The notes below the pieces were generated by a model. That model did no database searches. It saw only the letters and a program-made list of their open reading frames with translations, and was not told where the DNA came from. Positions 8,644-18,361 of a stretch of DNA of 64,000 nucleotides are shown here, piece after piece. Made by a program: the position numbers and the translations under genes. Source of the DNA: Pseudomonas paraeruginosa PA7 (GTDB lineage: Bacteria > Pseudomonadota > Gammaproteobacteria > Pseudomonadales > Pseudomonadaceae); assembly GCF_000017205.1 (NCBI RefSeq), contig NC_009656.1, forward strand, positions 186,001 to 250,000, read 5' to 3'. Numbering within the stretch: position 1 is the stretch's first letter; every line of letters begins with the position of its first letter.

Positions 8644-8852
8644 CAGCGGCGGCCGTGCGGGCCGCCGGATAACAACAGCGTTTTCGCGTCACCTTTCGCC
8701 GTTCCTGCCATGGACGACCTCTGGGAAGCCCCGTTCCGGGGCTGAACGGGTCGCTATTACAAGAAAAACACACTGCGCACACACAACCGGTGCCGGGTCC
8801 GCCCCGGCGTCGCTCCCTCGTCGTGGAAAAAAATTCGCAGGAGAACTGTGCC

Positions 8853-10424
8853 ATGCATGTTTCAAAGGTGTTTCCGTCCCTCCGGGACACGTTGCCACGG
8901 GACCTGATGGCCTCCGTGGTGGTGTTCCTCGTCGCCCTGCCGCTGTGCATGGGCATCGCCATCGCCTCCGGGATGCCGCCGGCCAAGGGCCTGCTCACCG
9001 GCATCGTCGGTGGCCTGGTGGTCGGCTTCCTGGCCGGCTCGCCGCTACAGGTCAGCGGCCCGGCGGCCGGCCTCGCGGTGCTGGTCTTCGAACTGGTGCG
9101 TACCTACGGGGTGGCCATGCTCGGGCCGATCCTGCTGCTGGCCGGGGCGATCCAGCTGGTGGCCGGGCGCCTGCGCCTGGGCTGCTGGTTCCGGGTCACC
9201 TCGCCGGCGGTGGTATACGGGATGCTCGCCGGCATCGGCATCCTCATCGTCCTTTCGCAATTGCACGTGATGCTCGATCTGGCGCCCAAGGCCTCCGGCC
9301 TCGACAACCTGCTGGCGTTCCCCCAGGCGGCATTCGCCGCGCTCGGCTCGCTGGGCATGGACAGCGGTCTCGACGCGGCGCTGCTCGGGCTGGGCACCAT
9401 CGCCGTGATGTGGGGCTGGGACAAGCTGCGTCCGCAACGCCTGCGCTTTCTTCCCGGGGCGCTGCTCGGGGTGAGCCTGGCGACCCTGGCCAGCCTCTGG
9501 CTGGCGCTCGACGTGCGCCGGGTGGAGGTGCCGGCCAACCTCGGCGAGGCCATCGACTGGCTACGCCCGGCCGACCTGCTGGCCCTGGCCGATCCCTCCC
9601 TGCTGCTGGCGGCGGTGGTGGTGGCCTTCATCGCCAGTGCGGAAACCCTGCTCTCGGCGGCCGCGGTGGACCGCCTGCACGACGGCCCGCGCTCGGACAT
9701 GGACCGCGAGCTGTCCGCCCAGGGCGTCGGCAACATGCTCTGCGGCCTGCTCGGCGCGCTGCCGATGACCGGGGTGATCGTGCGCAGCTCGGCCAACGTC
9801 AACGCCGGCGCGCGGACCCGCGCCTCGGCGATCTTCCATGGCCTCTGGCTGCTGGCCTTCGTCCTCCTGCTCGGCAGCCTGCTGCGGCAGATCCCGGTGG
9901 CGAGCCTGGCCGGGGTGCTGGTCTACACCGGGATCAAGCTGGTCGACTTCAAGGCCCTGGGCAACCTCGGTCGCTACGGGCGGATGCCGATGCTGGTGTA
10001 TGCCGCCACCGCCCTGGCGATCGTCTTCACCGACCTGCTGACCGGCGTGCTGGTGGGCTTCGCCCTGACCCTGCTGAAGCTGGTGCTGAAGGCCGCGCGG
10101 CTGAAGATCGTCCTGCGCTACACCGGCGAGCACGAGGCCGAGCTGCGCCTGAGCGGCGCCGCGACCTTCCTCAAGGTGCCGGCGCTGTCGCGGATGCTCG
10201 ACCAGGTGAAGCCGGGCACCACCCTGCACGTACCGATGGACAACCTCAGCTACGTCGATCACGCCTGCATGGAGCTGCTCGAGGACTGGGGGCGGATGGC
10301 GCCGGTGCAGGGTTCGCGCCTGGTGATCGAGCCGCGCGCGCTGAAACGGCGCCTGGAGGGTCGCCTGCGCAGCAACGCCGGGCTGGGCGGCGCGCGCAGC
10401 GGCGGAGCGGTCAGCCCAGGCTGA
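8853..10424 (+). CDS. SulP-family anion (probably bicarbonate/sulfate) transporter
   Basis: 523 residues. The N-terminal 390 residues are a polytopic membrane region with SulP signatures (SGMPPAKGLLTGIVGGLVVG near 36-55, SPLQVSGPAAGLAV near 62-75 and SAAAVDRLHDG near 265), and the C-terminal part from about residue 430 is a short STAS domain with PMDNLSYVDHACMELL. The start at 8853 is preserved by CAGGAG 9 nt before it; a longer frame upstream lacks such a site. Its location right after a carbonic anhydrase makes bicarbonate a likelier substrate than sulfate; this is inference. Its 3' end overlaps the convergent gene by 14 nt. Confidence 0.87.
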   Translation: MHVSKVFPSLRDTLPRDLMASVVVFLVALPLCMGIAIASGMPPAKGLLTGIVGGLVVGFLAGSPLQVSGPAAGLAVLVFELVRTYGVAMLGPILLLAGAIQLVAGRLRLGCWFRVTSPAVVYGMLAGIGILIVLSQLHVMLDLAPKASGLDNLLAFPQAAFAALGSLGMDSGLDAALLGLGTIAVMWGWDKLRPQRLRFLPGALLGVSLATLASLWLALDVRRVEVPANLGEAIDWLRPADLLALADPSLLLAAVVVAFIASAETLLSAAAVDRLHDGPRSDMDRELSAQGVGNMLCGLLGALPMTGVIVRSSANVNAGARTRASAIFHGLWLLAFVLLLGSLLRQIPVASLAGVLVYTGIKLVDFKALGNLGRYGRMPMLVYAATALAIVFTDLLTGVLVGFALTLLKLVLKAARLKIVLRYTGEHEAELRLSGAATFLKVPALSRMLDQVKPGTTLHVPMDNLSYVDHACMELLEDWGRMAPVQGSRLVIEPRALKRRLEGRLRSNAGLGGARSGGAVSPG

Positions 10425-11049
10425 GTTCCACGCCGAGCTGCCTGGACAGGCACGGCCACTGCTGCCAGGCGGCGACCACCCGCGGGTTCTTCAGGTTCTC
10501 GCGGTAGGCGCGGGCCGACTCGGCGTCGAAGGTGTCGGCGTCGAGCATGTGCTCCAGCGCGTGGCGGACGGCCTCATCGAGCTGGTTGGCGAAGGGCTCG
10601 CCGATCAGTTGGTGGGCCACCAGGTTGGCCACGGTGGTGTCCAGCGGGATCAGCGCCTGACCGAAATGGGCGATGTAGCGGTCGTTCACTTCCTCCACCA
10701 GGCGGTGCGCCAGGTAGGCCTCGTCGAGCAGCGCGTCGAGGCCGTCGTGGCCGGCCAGCAGCGCCGGCGGGGTGAGGAAGAACTGTTCGGCGACCTTCAG
10801 CACCGGCTTGATCCGGTCCTCTATGCCGGCCTCGCGGGCCACGCTGTTGGCGGCGTCGAGCAGGTCCGGTACCTGTTCGACATAGGCGTGGACGAAGCGG
10901 GTGAGGATGTCTTCCGTGTTCTCTCCTTGCGGCCGGATGGTGCGGTGCAGGTGGGGCAGGCGGCTGGCTATCAGATCAGCCAGGTAACCGTGGCGGGCTT
11001 CGCTGAGGTGCGCCTGCTGGATGAGCTCGCGGAGGGCGGCGGTGTTCAT
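10411..11049 (-). CDS. conserved hypothetical alpha-helical protein
   Basis: 212 residues, mostly helical, cytosolic, no signal peptide. I do not recognise the family. Notable are an N-terminal stretch HLSEARHGYLADLIASRLPH, and a central part with LLDEAYLAHRLVEEVNDRY. The ATG at 11049 is chosen because GGGAG sits 5 nt upstream of it on this strand; an ATG four codons earlier (11061) has no such site. It lies opposite to its neighbours, tail-to-tail with the SulP gene and head-to-head with the cox promoter region. Confidence 0.7.
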   Translation of the reverse strand: MNTAALRELIQQAHLSEARHGYLADLIASRLPHLHRTIRPQGENTEDILTRFVHAYVEQVPDLLDAANSVAREAGIEDRIKPVLKVAEQFFLTPPALLAGHDGLDALLDEAYLAHRLVEEVNDRYIAHFGQALIPLDTTVANLVAHQLIGEPFANQLDEAVRHALEHMLDADTFDAESARAYRENLKNPRVVAAWQQWPCLSRQLGVELSLG

Positions 11050-11420
11050 GGGTTCTCCCATACAACGGGGATGGTGAGGAAGAGGTGAAACATAGCCGGC
11101 GGCGCGCGCCGGCTAAGACGCGATTGTCATAATCGTCCGATGGTTATGCGAGGATGATATATCAGGCGGCCACTATTCGCCTGCAAAGCCACGCCGCCCG
11201 CGGCTTTTAGAGAATAATCGGCACTTTCCAGCGACGTTTTTACGCTGCGTTGTTATGTCGCAGCCGCTGTCTATACTCCCACTCGAATGCTGAACCTGAT
11301 GAACCCGGCCTGCCTTGCTGTGTGCCGAGGTGAGACGGTCAAAGTTCGCTGTCTTGGCGGTCCACCCCTTGGCCGTTGGCGTCTGCCGGCGGGATAAAAA
11401 CAACGATAAGGGGAACCCGA
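11050..11420. other. cox operon upstream region
   Basis: 371 nt without a gene, separating the minus-strand hypothetical gene from coxB. It carries an AT-rich segment near 11125-11165 and a promoter candidate at 11250-11277. The remaining 140 nt would be a long 5' untranslated leader with no repeat or hairpin I could confirm. Confidence 0.6.
11250..11277 (+). promoter_or_regulatory. RpoS-type promoter candidate for the aa3 oxidase operon
   Basis: The -10 reads CTATACT (11271-11277), the extended form preferred by the stationary-phase sigma factor RpoS, with TTGTTA (11250-11255) 16 bp upstream of TATACT as a -35-like element. Established knowledge: the aa3 oxidase of P. aeruginosa is induced under starvation through RpoS. 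The start of transcription would fall near 11284, about 137 nt before coxB. Confidence 0.55.
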
Positions 11421-12545
11421 ATGCTGCGACATCCACGAGTCTGGATGGGCTTCCTTTTGCTCTCGGCGATCAGCCAGGCGAACGCCGCCTGGACGGTCAA
11501 CATGGCCCCGGGCGCTACCGAGGTGAGTCGGTCCGTCTTCGACCTGCACATGACCATCTTCTGGATCTGCGTGGTGATCGGCGTGCTGGTCTTCGGCGCG
11601 ATGTTCTGGTCGATGATCGTCCACCGCCGCTCCACCGGCCAGCAGCCGGCGCACTTCCACGAGAGCACCACGGTGGAGATTCTCTGGACGGTGGTGCCGT
11701 TCGTGATCCTGGTGGTGATGGCGGTGCCCGCCACCCGCACCCTGATCCACATCTACGACACCTCCGAGCCGGAGCTGGACGTGCAGGTCACCGGCTATCA
11801 GTGGAAGTGGCAGTACAAGTACCTGGGCCAGGATGTGGAGTACTTCAGCAACCTGGCCACCCCGCAGGAGCAGATCCGCAACCAGCAGGCGAAGGACGAG
11901 CACTACCTGCTGGAAGTGGACGAGCCGCTGGTGCTGCCGGTGGGCACCAAGGTGCGCTTCCTGATCACCTCCAGCGACGTGATCCATTCCTGGTGGGTGC
12001 CGGCCTTCGCGGTCAAGCGCGACGCCATCCCCGGCTTCGTCAACGAGGCCTGGACCAAGGTCGACGAGCCCGGCATCTACCGTGGCCAGTGCGCCGAGCT
12101 GTGCGGCAAGGACCACGGCTTCATGCCGATCGTGGTCGACGTCAAGCCCAAGGCCGAGTTCGACCAGTGGCTGGCCAAGCGCAAGGAAGAGGCGGCCAAG
12201 GTCAAGGAACTGACCAGCAAGGAGTGGACCAAGGAAGAACTGGTCGCCCGCGGCGACAAGGTCTACCACACCATCTGCGCCGCCTGTCACCAGGCCGAGG
12301 GCCAGGGCATGCCGCCGATGTTCCCGGCGCTGAAGGGCTCCAAGGTGGTCACCGGGCCGAAGGAACATCACCTGGAAGTGGTCTTCAACGGCGTGGCCGG
12401 CACCGCCATGGCGGCCTTCGGCAAGCAGCTCAACGAGGTCGACCTGGCCGCGGTGATCACCTACGAGCGCAACGCCTGGGGCAACGACGACGGCGACATG
12501 GTCACCCCCAAAGACGTCGTCGCCTACAAGCAGAAACAACAATAG
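11421..12545 (+). CDS. coxB: cytochrome c oxidase subunit II with C-terminal cytochrome c domain
   Basis: 374 residues: signal peptide (1-22), two transmembrane helices (about 43-66 and 88-108), a periplasmic CuA domain with His189, Cys224, Glu226, Cys228, His232 and Met235, and a fused class I cytochrome c domain with CAACH (286-290) and a likely axial Met330. It receives electrons at CuA and hands them to heme a of subunit I. The cytochrome c fusion makes it a caa3-type subunit II, although the enzyme is usually called aa3 in this species. AAGGGGA precedes the ATG. First gene of the cox operon, 9 nt before coxA. Confidence 0.96.
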   Translation: MLRHPRVWMGFLLLSAISQANAAWTVNMAPGATEVSRSVFDLHMTIFWICVVIGVLVFGAMFWSMIVHRRSTGQQPAHFHESTTVEILWTVVPFVILVVMAVPATRTLIHIYDTSEPELDVQVTGYQWKWQYKYLGQDVEYFSNLATPQEQIRNQQAKDEHYLLEVDEPLVLPVGTKVRFLITSSDVIHSWWVPAFAVKRDAIPGFVNEAWTKVDEPGIYRGQCAELCGKDHGFMPIVVDVKPKAEFDQWLAKRKEEAAKVKELTSKEWTKEELVARGDKVYHTICAACHQAEGQGMPPMFPALKGSKVVTGPKEHHLEVVFNGVAGTAMAAFGKQLNEVDLAAVITYERNAWGNDDGDMVTPKDVVAYKQKQQ

Positions 12546-12554
12546 GAGACCGCC

Positions 12555-14147
<1,593 letters not shown>

Positions 14148-14157
14148 GGAGCGTGCC

Positions 14158-14712
14158 ATGAGCGATGCCAAGGTCGATACCCGCCGCCTGGTCGGCCGCC
14201 TGTTGCTGGTGACCGTGCTGATGTTCGCCTTCGGCTTCGCCCTGGTGCCGATCTACGACGTGATGTGCCGGGCCCTGGGGATCAATGGCAAGACCGCCGG
14301 CAGCGCCTACAGCGGCGAGCAGCAGGTGGACGTGGGGCGCGAGGTGAAGGTGCAGTTCATGACCTCGAACAACATCGACATGGTCTGGGAGTTCCGCTCC
14401 GCCGGCGACCAACTGGTGGTGCACCCCGGCGCGGTGAACCAGATGGTGTTCTACGCGCGCAACCCGAGCGACAAGCCGATGACCGCCCAGGCCATCCCGA
14501 GCATCGCCCCGGCCGAGGCCGCCGCCTACTTCCACAAGACCGAATGCTTCTGTTTCACCCAGCAGGTGCTGCAACCCGGCGAGAGCATCGAGATGCCGGT
14601 GCGCTTCATCGTCGACCGCGATCTGCCCAAGGATGTGCGGCACGTGACGCTGGCCTACACCCTCTTCGATATCACTGCGCGCAATCCGCCCGTACCGGTT
14701 GCGGGACGATAG
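14158..14712 (+). CDS. Cox11/CtaG copper chaperone for cytochrome oxidase
   Basis: 184 residues with one N-terminal membrane anchor (about 14-32) and a periplasmic immunoglobulin-like domain that delivers copper to the CuB site of subunit I. The copper-binding CFCF motif is at about residues 129-132 (KTECFCFTQQ), and YDVMCRALGINGKT is family-typical. GAGGAGCGTGCC precedes the ATG at 14158; a longer upstream frame overlaps coxA and is ignored. Lies between coxA and the subunit III gene, its standard place. Confidence 0.94.
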   Translation: MSDAKVDTRRLVGRLLLVTVLMFAFGFALVPIYDVMCRALGINGKTAGSAYSGEQQVDVGREVKVQFMTSNNIDMVWEFRSAGDQLVVHPGAVNQMVFYARNPSDKPMTAQAIPSIAPAEAAAYFHKTECFCFTQQVLQPGESIEMPVRFIVDRDLPKDVRHVTLAYTLFDITARNPPVPVAGR

Positions 14713-14722
14713 GGAGAACGAT

Positions 14723-15610
14723 ATGGCAAGCCACGAACACTATTACGTCCCCGCCCAGAGCAAGTGGCCGATCATCGCCAGCATCGGCCTGCTGGTGACG
14801 GTGTTCGGCCTGGGTACCTGGTTCAACGACCTCACCGCCGGGCACGAGGAGTCCCACGGCCCGTGGATCTTCTTCGTCGGCGGGCTGATCATCGCCTACA
14901 TGCTGTTCGGCTGGTTCGGCAACGTCATCCGCGAAAGCCGCGCCGGGCTCTATAGCGCGCAGATGGACCGCTCGTTCCGCTGGGGCATGAGCTGGTTCAT
15001 CTTCTCCGAGGTGATGTTCTTCGCCGCCTTCTTCGGCGCGCTTTTCTATGTCCGCCACTTCGCCGGTCCCTGGCTCGGCGGCGAGGGTGCCAAGGGCGTG
15101 GCGCACATGCTCTGGCCGAACTTCCAGTACAGCTGGCCGCTGCTGCAGACGCCGGACCCGAAGCTGTTCCCGCCGCCGAGCGCGGTGATCGAGCCGTGGA
15201 AGCTGCCGCTGATCAACACCATCCTGCTGGTCACCTCCAGCTTCACCGTGACCTTCGCCCACCACGCCCTGAAGAAGAACAGGCGCGGCCCGCTCAAGGC
15301 CTGGCTGGCGCTGACCGTGCTGCTGGGGATCGCCTTCCTGATCCTGCAGGCCGAGGAATACGTGCACGCCTACAACGAGCTGGGCCTGACCCTCGGTGCC
15401 GGCATCTACGGCTCGACCTTCTTCATGCTCACCGGCTTCCACGGCGCCCACGTGACCCTCGGCGCGCTGATCCTCGGCATCATGCTGATCCGCATCCTGC
15501 GCGGTCACTTCGATGCCGAGCACCATTTCGGCTTCGAGGCCGCCAGCTGGTACTGGCATTTCGTCGACGTGGTCTGGATCGGCCTGTTCATCTTCGTCTA
15601 CGTGATCTGA
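14723..15610 (+). CDS. coIII: cytochrome c oxidase subunit III
   Basis: 295 residues with seven predicted transmembrane helices; stabilises the catalytic core and lines an oxygen channel. Signatures seen are YYVPAQSKWPI at the start, SWFIFSEVMFFAAFFGALFY, QAEEYVHAYNELGLTL and GFHGAHVTLGALIL, with the C-terminal WYWHFVDVVWIGLFIFVYV. AGGGAGA lies just ahead of the ATG. Last gene of the structural part of the operon; the following gene runs the other way. Confidence 0.96.
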   Translation: MASHEHYYVPAQSKWPIIASIGLLVTVFGLGTWFNDLTAGHEESHGPWIFFVGGLIIAYMLFGWFGNVIRESRAGLYSAQMDRSFRWGMSWFIFSEVMFFAAFFGALFYVRHFAGPWLGGEGAKGVAHMLWPNFQYSWPLLQTPDPKLFPPPSAVIEPWKLPLINTILLVTSSFTVTFAHHALKKNRRGPLKAWLALTVLLGIAFLILQAEEYVHAYNELGLTLGAGIYGSTFFMLTGFHGAHVTLGALILGIMLIRILRGHFDAEHHFGFEAASWYWHFVDVVWIGLFIFVYVI

Positions 15611-15625
15611 CCGCCACCGGAGGAA

Positions 15626-15835
15626 TCAGAAATGCCAGGGCGCGTGGCTGTTCAGCTCGCCGCTGTAGAAGCCCCAGGCGATCAGCGCCAGGGTCGCCGC
15701 GGCGAGCACCACGCGCACGGTCAGCGAGTTGACCACGCGGGAACCATGACCCTGGTCGCGGACCAGGAAGAACAGGCCACTGAACAGGCTCACCAGGGTA
15801 GCCAGCAGTAGCAGGACGATCGCCACTTTCAACAT
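15626..15835 (-). CDS. DUF2909 twin-transmembrane small protein
   Basis: 69 residues with two transmembrane helices (about 3-25 and 41-60) separated by a short loop VRDQGHGSR. It matches the DUF2909 small membrane proteins regularly found inside cox assembly clusters of pseudomonads. It faces subunit III tail-to-tail (15-nt gap) and SURF1 head-to-head (27 nt between start codons). Function unknown to me; constant linkage suggests a minor oxidase subunit or assembly aid. Confidence 0.82.
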   Translation of the reverse strand: MLKVAIVLLLLATLVSLFSGLFFLVRDQGHGSRVVNSLTVRVVLAAATLALIAWGFYSGELNSHAPWHF

Positions 15836-15862
15836 GGTGGGACTCCGGCGATGGGGGGATTC

Positions 15863-16645
15863 ATGCAGTATAGCCAGCGCCTCGCGGAGGCCGGACGCAA
15901 CGACAGACGCAGCATGCGCGGCGCGTTCCGCCCCGGCCTGCTGCCGACCCTGGTGGTCCTCGGCCTGCTGCCGGTGCTGCTCTGGCTGGGTACCTGGCAA
16001 CTGCAGCGGGCCGACGAGAAGCGCGCCCTGCTGGCCAGCTACGAGGCCCGGCGCGACGCCGATCCGCTGTCGCCCGGGCAGCTAGAGGACTTGCGCGACC
16101 CGGCGTACGTCCGCGTGCGCCTGCACGGCCGCTTCGACGAGCGGCATACGCTGCTGCTGGACAACCGCCTGCGCAACGGCCAGGCCGGGGTGGAGGTGCT
16201 GCAACCCTTCTACGACCAGGCCAGCGGCCTCTGGTTGCTGGTCAACCGCGGCTGGGTGCCCTGGAGCGACCGGCGTTCGCCGCCGACGCTGGAAACTCCG
16301 GATCGCGTCCTCCTGCTCGACGCCTGGACCTACCTGCCGCCACCCGGCGGCCTGCACCTGGCCGACGCGCCGGCCGTCGGCTGGCCGCGCCTGGTGACCC
16401 AACTGGAGATCCCCGCGCTGTGGCGGGACTTCGGTCGCGCCGGGTTGCCCTGGGAAATCCGCCTGGAGCCGGGCGACGGCAGCTTCGACACCGACTGGCC
16501 GCTGGTCTCGATGCCGCCGGAGCGGCACACCGGCTACGCCGCGCAGTGGTTCGCCCTGGCGGCGGCCCTGCTCGCCCTCTACCTCTACCTCGGCGTGCGC
16601 CGCGCACGGGAGAAAAACCATGAGTCTCGCGATTCCGATGCCTGA
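15863..16645 (+). CDS. SURF1-family cytochrome oxidase assembly protein
   Basis: About 260 residues: a first transmembrane helix (LPTLVVLGLLPVLLWLGTWQL), a periplasmic domain with RVRLHGRFDERHTLLLDNR and LVNRGWVPWSDRR, and a second helix near the C-terminus (FALAAALLALYLYLGV). SURF1 proteins help insert heme a into subunit I. Starts at 15851, 15863 and 15914 are possible; 15863 has GGGGGA at suitable distance, while 15914 begins directly ahead of the first helix and is a fair alternative. The 3' end overlaps the next gene by 26 nt. Confidence 0.88.
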   Translation: MQYSQRLAEAGRNDRRSMRGAFRPGLLPTLVVLGLLPVLLWLGTWQLQRADEKRALLASYEARRDADPLSPGQLEDLRDPAYVRVRLHGRFDERHTLLLDNRLRNGQAGVEVLQPFYDQASGLWLLVNRGWVPWSDRRSPPTLETPDRVLLLDAWTYLPPPGGLHLADAPAVGWPRLVTQLEIPALWRDFGRAGLPWEIRLEPGDGSFDTDWPLVSMPPERHTGYAAQWFALAAALLALYLYLGVRRAREKNHESRDSDA

Positions 16646-17198
16646 ACGTCCGCGCCGCGCCCGTGGCCGCCTGCAACTGCTGGCGATCATCGGCCTGGTG
16701 GTGGGGCCGATGCTGCTCGCCAGCGCCATGTACAAATGGAATTTCTGGGTGCCGCAGGGGCGCAGCTACAGCGGCGCGCTGATCGGCAACGGCCAGACCC
16801 CCGCCGACCTCGGCGTGCAGGGACGCAGCCAGGGCGAGCCGTGGCAACTGCTGGTGACCGCGCCGGGCACTTGCGGCGAGGACTGCCAGCAACTGGTCTA
16901 CCTGGCCCGCCAGGTCAACATCGCCCTCGGCCGCGAAGCCTCGCGCGCCGGCCACGCCCTGGCCGCCAGCGGCGAGCTGCCGGCGGACTTCGCCAACCTG
17001 GTGAAACTGGACTACCCGCGCCTGCAGCGCTACGGCCTGGACCCGGCGCTGTACGACAAGGCCGGCGGCGGCGAGCGGCCGCTGCTGTGGGTGGTCGACC
17101 CGCACGGCAACCTGGTGCTGCGCTACGACGCCAAGGCCAACGGCAAGAAGCTGCTGAAGGACGTGCAACTGCTGCTCAAGCTCTCGCATATCGGTTGA
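16620..17198 (+). CDS. membrane-anchored CxxxC protein of the oxidase assembly cluster
   Basis: 192 residues: short cytoplasmic N-terminus, one transmembrane helix (about 18-39) and a periplasmic domain with PGTCGEDC (Cys85, Cys89) followed by a thioredoxin-like arrangement and WVVDPHGNLVLRYD. The CxxxC spacing and the VVDPHGN segment mirror Sco proteins, although the overall sequence is divergent and the distal Sco His is not obvious. GGGAG precedes the ATG at 16620, which lies inside the SURF1 gene. A copper or thiol role in CuA assembly is inferred from the motif and context. Confidence 0.8.
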   Translation: MSLAIPMPERPRRARGRLQLLAIIGLVVGPMLLASAMYKWNFWVPQGRSYSGALIGNGQTPADLGVQGRSQGEPWQLLVTAPGTCGEDCQQLVYLARQVNIALGREASRAGHALAASGELPADFANLVKLDYPRLQRYGLDPALYDKAGGGERPLLWVVDPHGNLVLRYDAKANGKKLLKDVQLLLKLSHIG

Positions 17199-17262
17199 TC
17201 GGCGTGGCCGGCGCGGTTCCCGGCCCGATGAGGACAGAACGACAAGAAAAAGGGGCCCGCGA

Positions 17263-18336
17263 ATGTCAGGCGCAACCCGCAAACCCGGTTTCACCGTCGC
17301 CGTGCTGGCGACCCTGCTGGCCGCCGTGGTGGTCCTGCTCGGCGCCTATACCCGGCTGACCCACGCCGGCCTCGGCTGTCCGGACTGGCCAGGCTGCTAT
17401 GGCTTCGTCCACGTGCCGCTGAGCGAGGCGCAACTGGCCCACGCCGAGCTGCACTTCCCCGACGCCCCGGTGGAGGCGCAGAAGGGCTGGAACGAGATGA
17501 TCCACCGCTATTTCGCCGGCGCCCTCGGCCTGCTCATCCTTGGCCTGGCGTTGCATGCGCTGGTCCGCCGCGGGCGCGACGGCCAACCGCTGAAGCTGCC
17601 GCTGCTGCTGCTCGCGGTGGTGATCGCGCAGGCCGCCTTCGGCATGTGGACGGTGACCCTCAAGCTCTGGCCGCAGGTGGTCACCGCCCATCTGCTCGGC
17701 GGCTTCACCACCCTGGCGCTGCTCTTTCTCCTCGCCCTGCGCCTCTCCGGACGCTTCGCGGCGCGGCGCTACCCGGCGGCGACCCGCGGACTGGCGGGGC
17801 TGGCCCTGCTCCTGGTGATCGGCCAGATCACCCTCGGCGGCTGGGTCAGCAGCAACTACGCGGCGGTGGCCTGCATCGACCTGCCCACCTGCCATGGCGA
17901 GTGGTGGCCGCGGATGGACTTCGCCAACGGCTTCCACCTGACCCAGCACATCGGCCCCAACTACCTCGGCGGCCAGCTCGACAGCGACGCGCGCACGGCG
18001 ATCCACATGACCCACCGGATCGGCGCGCTGTGCGTGACCCTGGTCCTCCTGCTGCTCGCCTGGCGCCTGCAGCGCAGCGGCCTGGTCTGGCCGACTGCGC
18101 TGATGCTGCTCGGCCTGTCGCTGCAGATCGGCCTGGGCATCAGCAACGTGCTGCTGCACCTGCCGCTGCCGGTGGCGGTGGCGCACAACGGCGGTGGCGC
18201 TCTGCTGCTGCTCAGCCTGGTGCTGGTCAACTATCGCCTGCGCGCGCCGGCCAGCGTCCGCGCGCCGGCACCGTCGCCGCAGCGCGTGCGCCGCACGCTG
18301 CCGCCGGCGCAAGGTTCGCGGCTGAAGGCCGCCTGA
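17263..18336 (+). CDS. ctaA: heme A synthase (Cox15/CtaA)
   Basis: 357 residues, eight transmembrane helices, oxidises the C8 methyl of heme O to the formyl of heme A. Motifs seen include TRLTHAGLGCPDWPGCYG near residues 28-45, a His-bearing EMIHRYFAGALGL, GGWVSSNYAAVACIDLPTC and HMTHRIGALCV. The C-terminal 30 residues are basic and proline-rich. Starts 64 nt after the preceding gene; followed at 25 nt by the heme O synthase, whose product it uses. Confidence 0.94.
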   Translation: MSGATRKPGFTVAVLATLLAAVVVLLGAYTRLTHAGLGCPDWPGCYGFVHVPLSEAQLAHAELHFPDAPVEAQKGWNEMIHRYFAGALGLLILGLALHALVRRGRDGQPLKLPLLLLAVVIAQAAFGMWTVTLKLWPQVVTAHLLGGFTTLALLFLLALRLSGRFAARRYPAATRGLAGLALLLVIGQITLGGWVSSNYAAVACIDLPTCHGEWWPRMDFANGFHLTQHIGPNYLGGQLDSDARTAIHMTHRIGALCVTLVLLLLAWRLQRSGLVWPTALMLLGLSLQIGLGISNVLLHLPLPVAVAHNGGGALLLLSLVLVNYRLRAPASVRAPAPSPQRVRRTLPPAQGSRLKAA

Positions 18337-18361
18337 CAGACAGAAGGATGGAGGTAAGGAT

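Noticed and set aside
8727..8743. AGCCCCG-TTC-CGGGGCT hairpin as terminator of the carbonic anhydrase gene
   Set aside because: Seven-bp stem without a T run and more than 80 nt after the stop; it may be chance in G/C-rich DNA.
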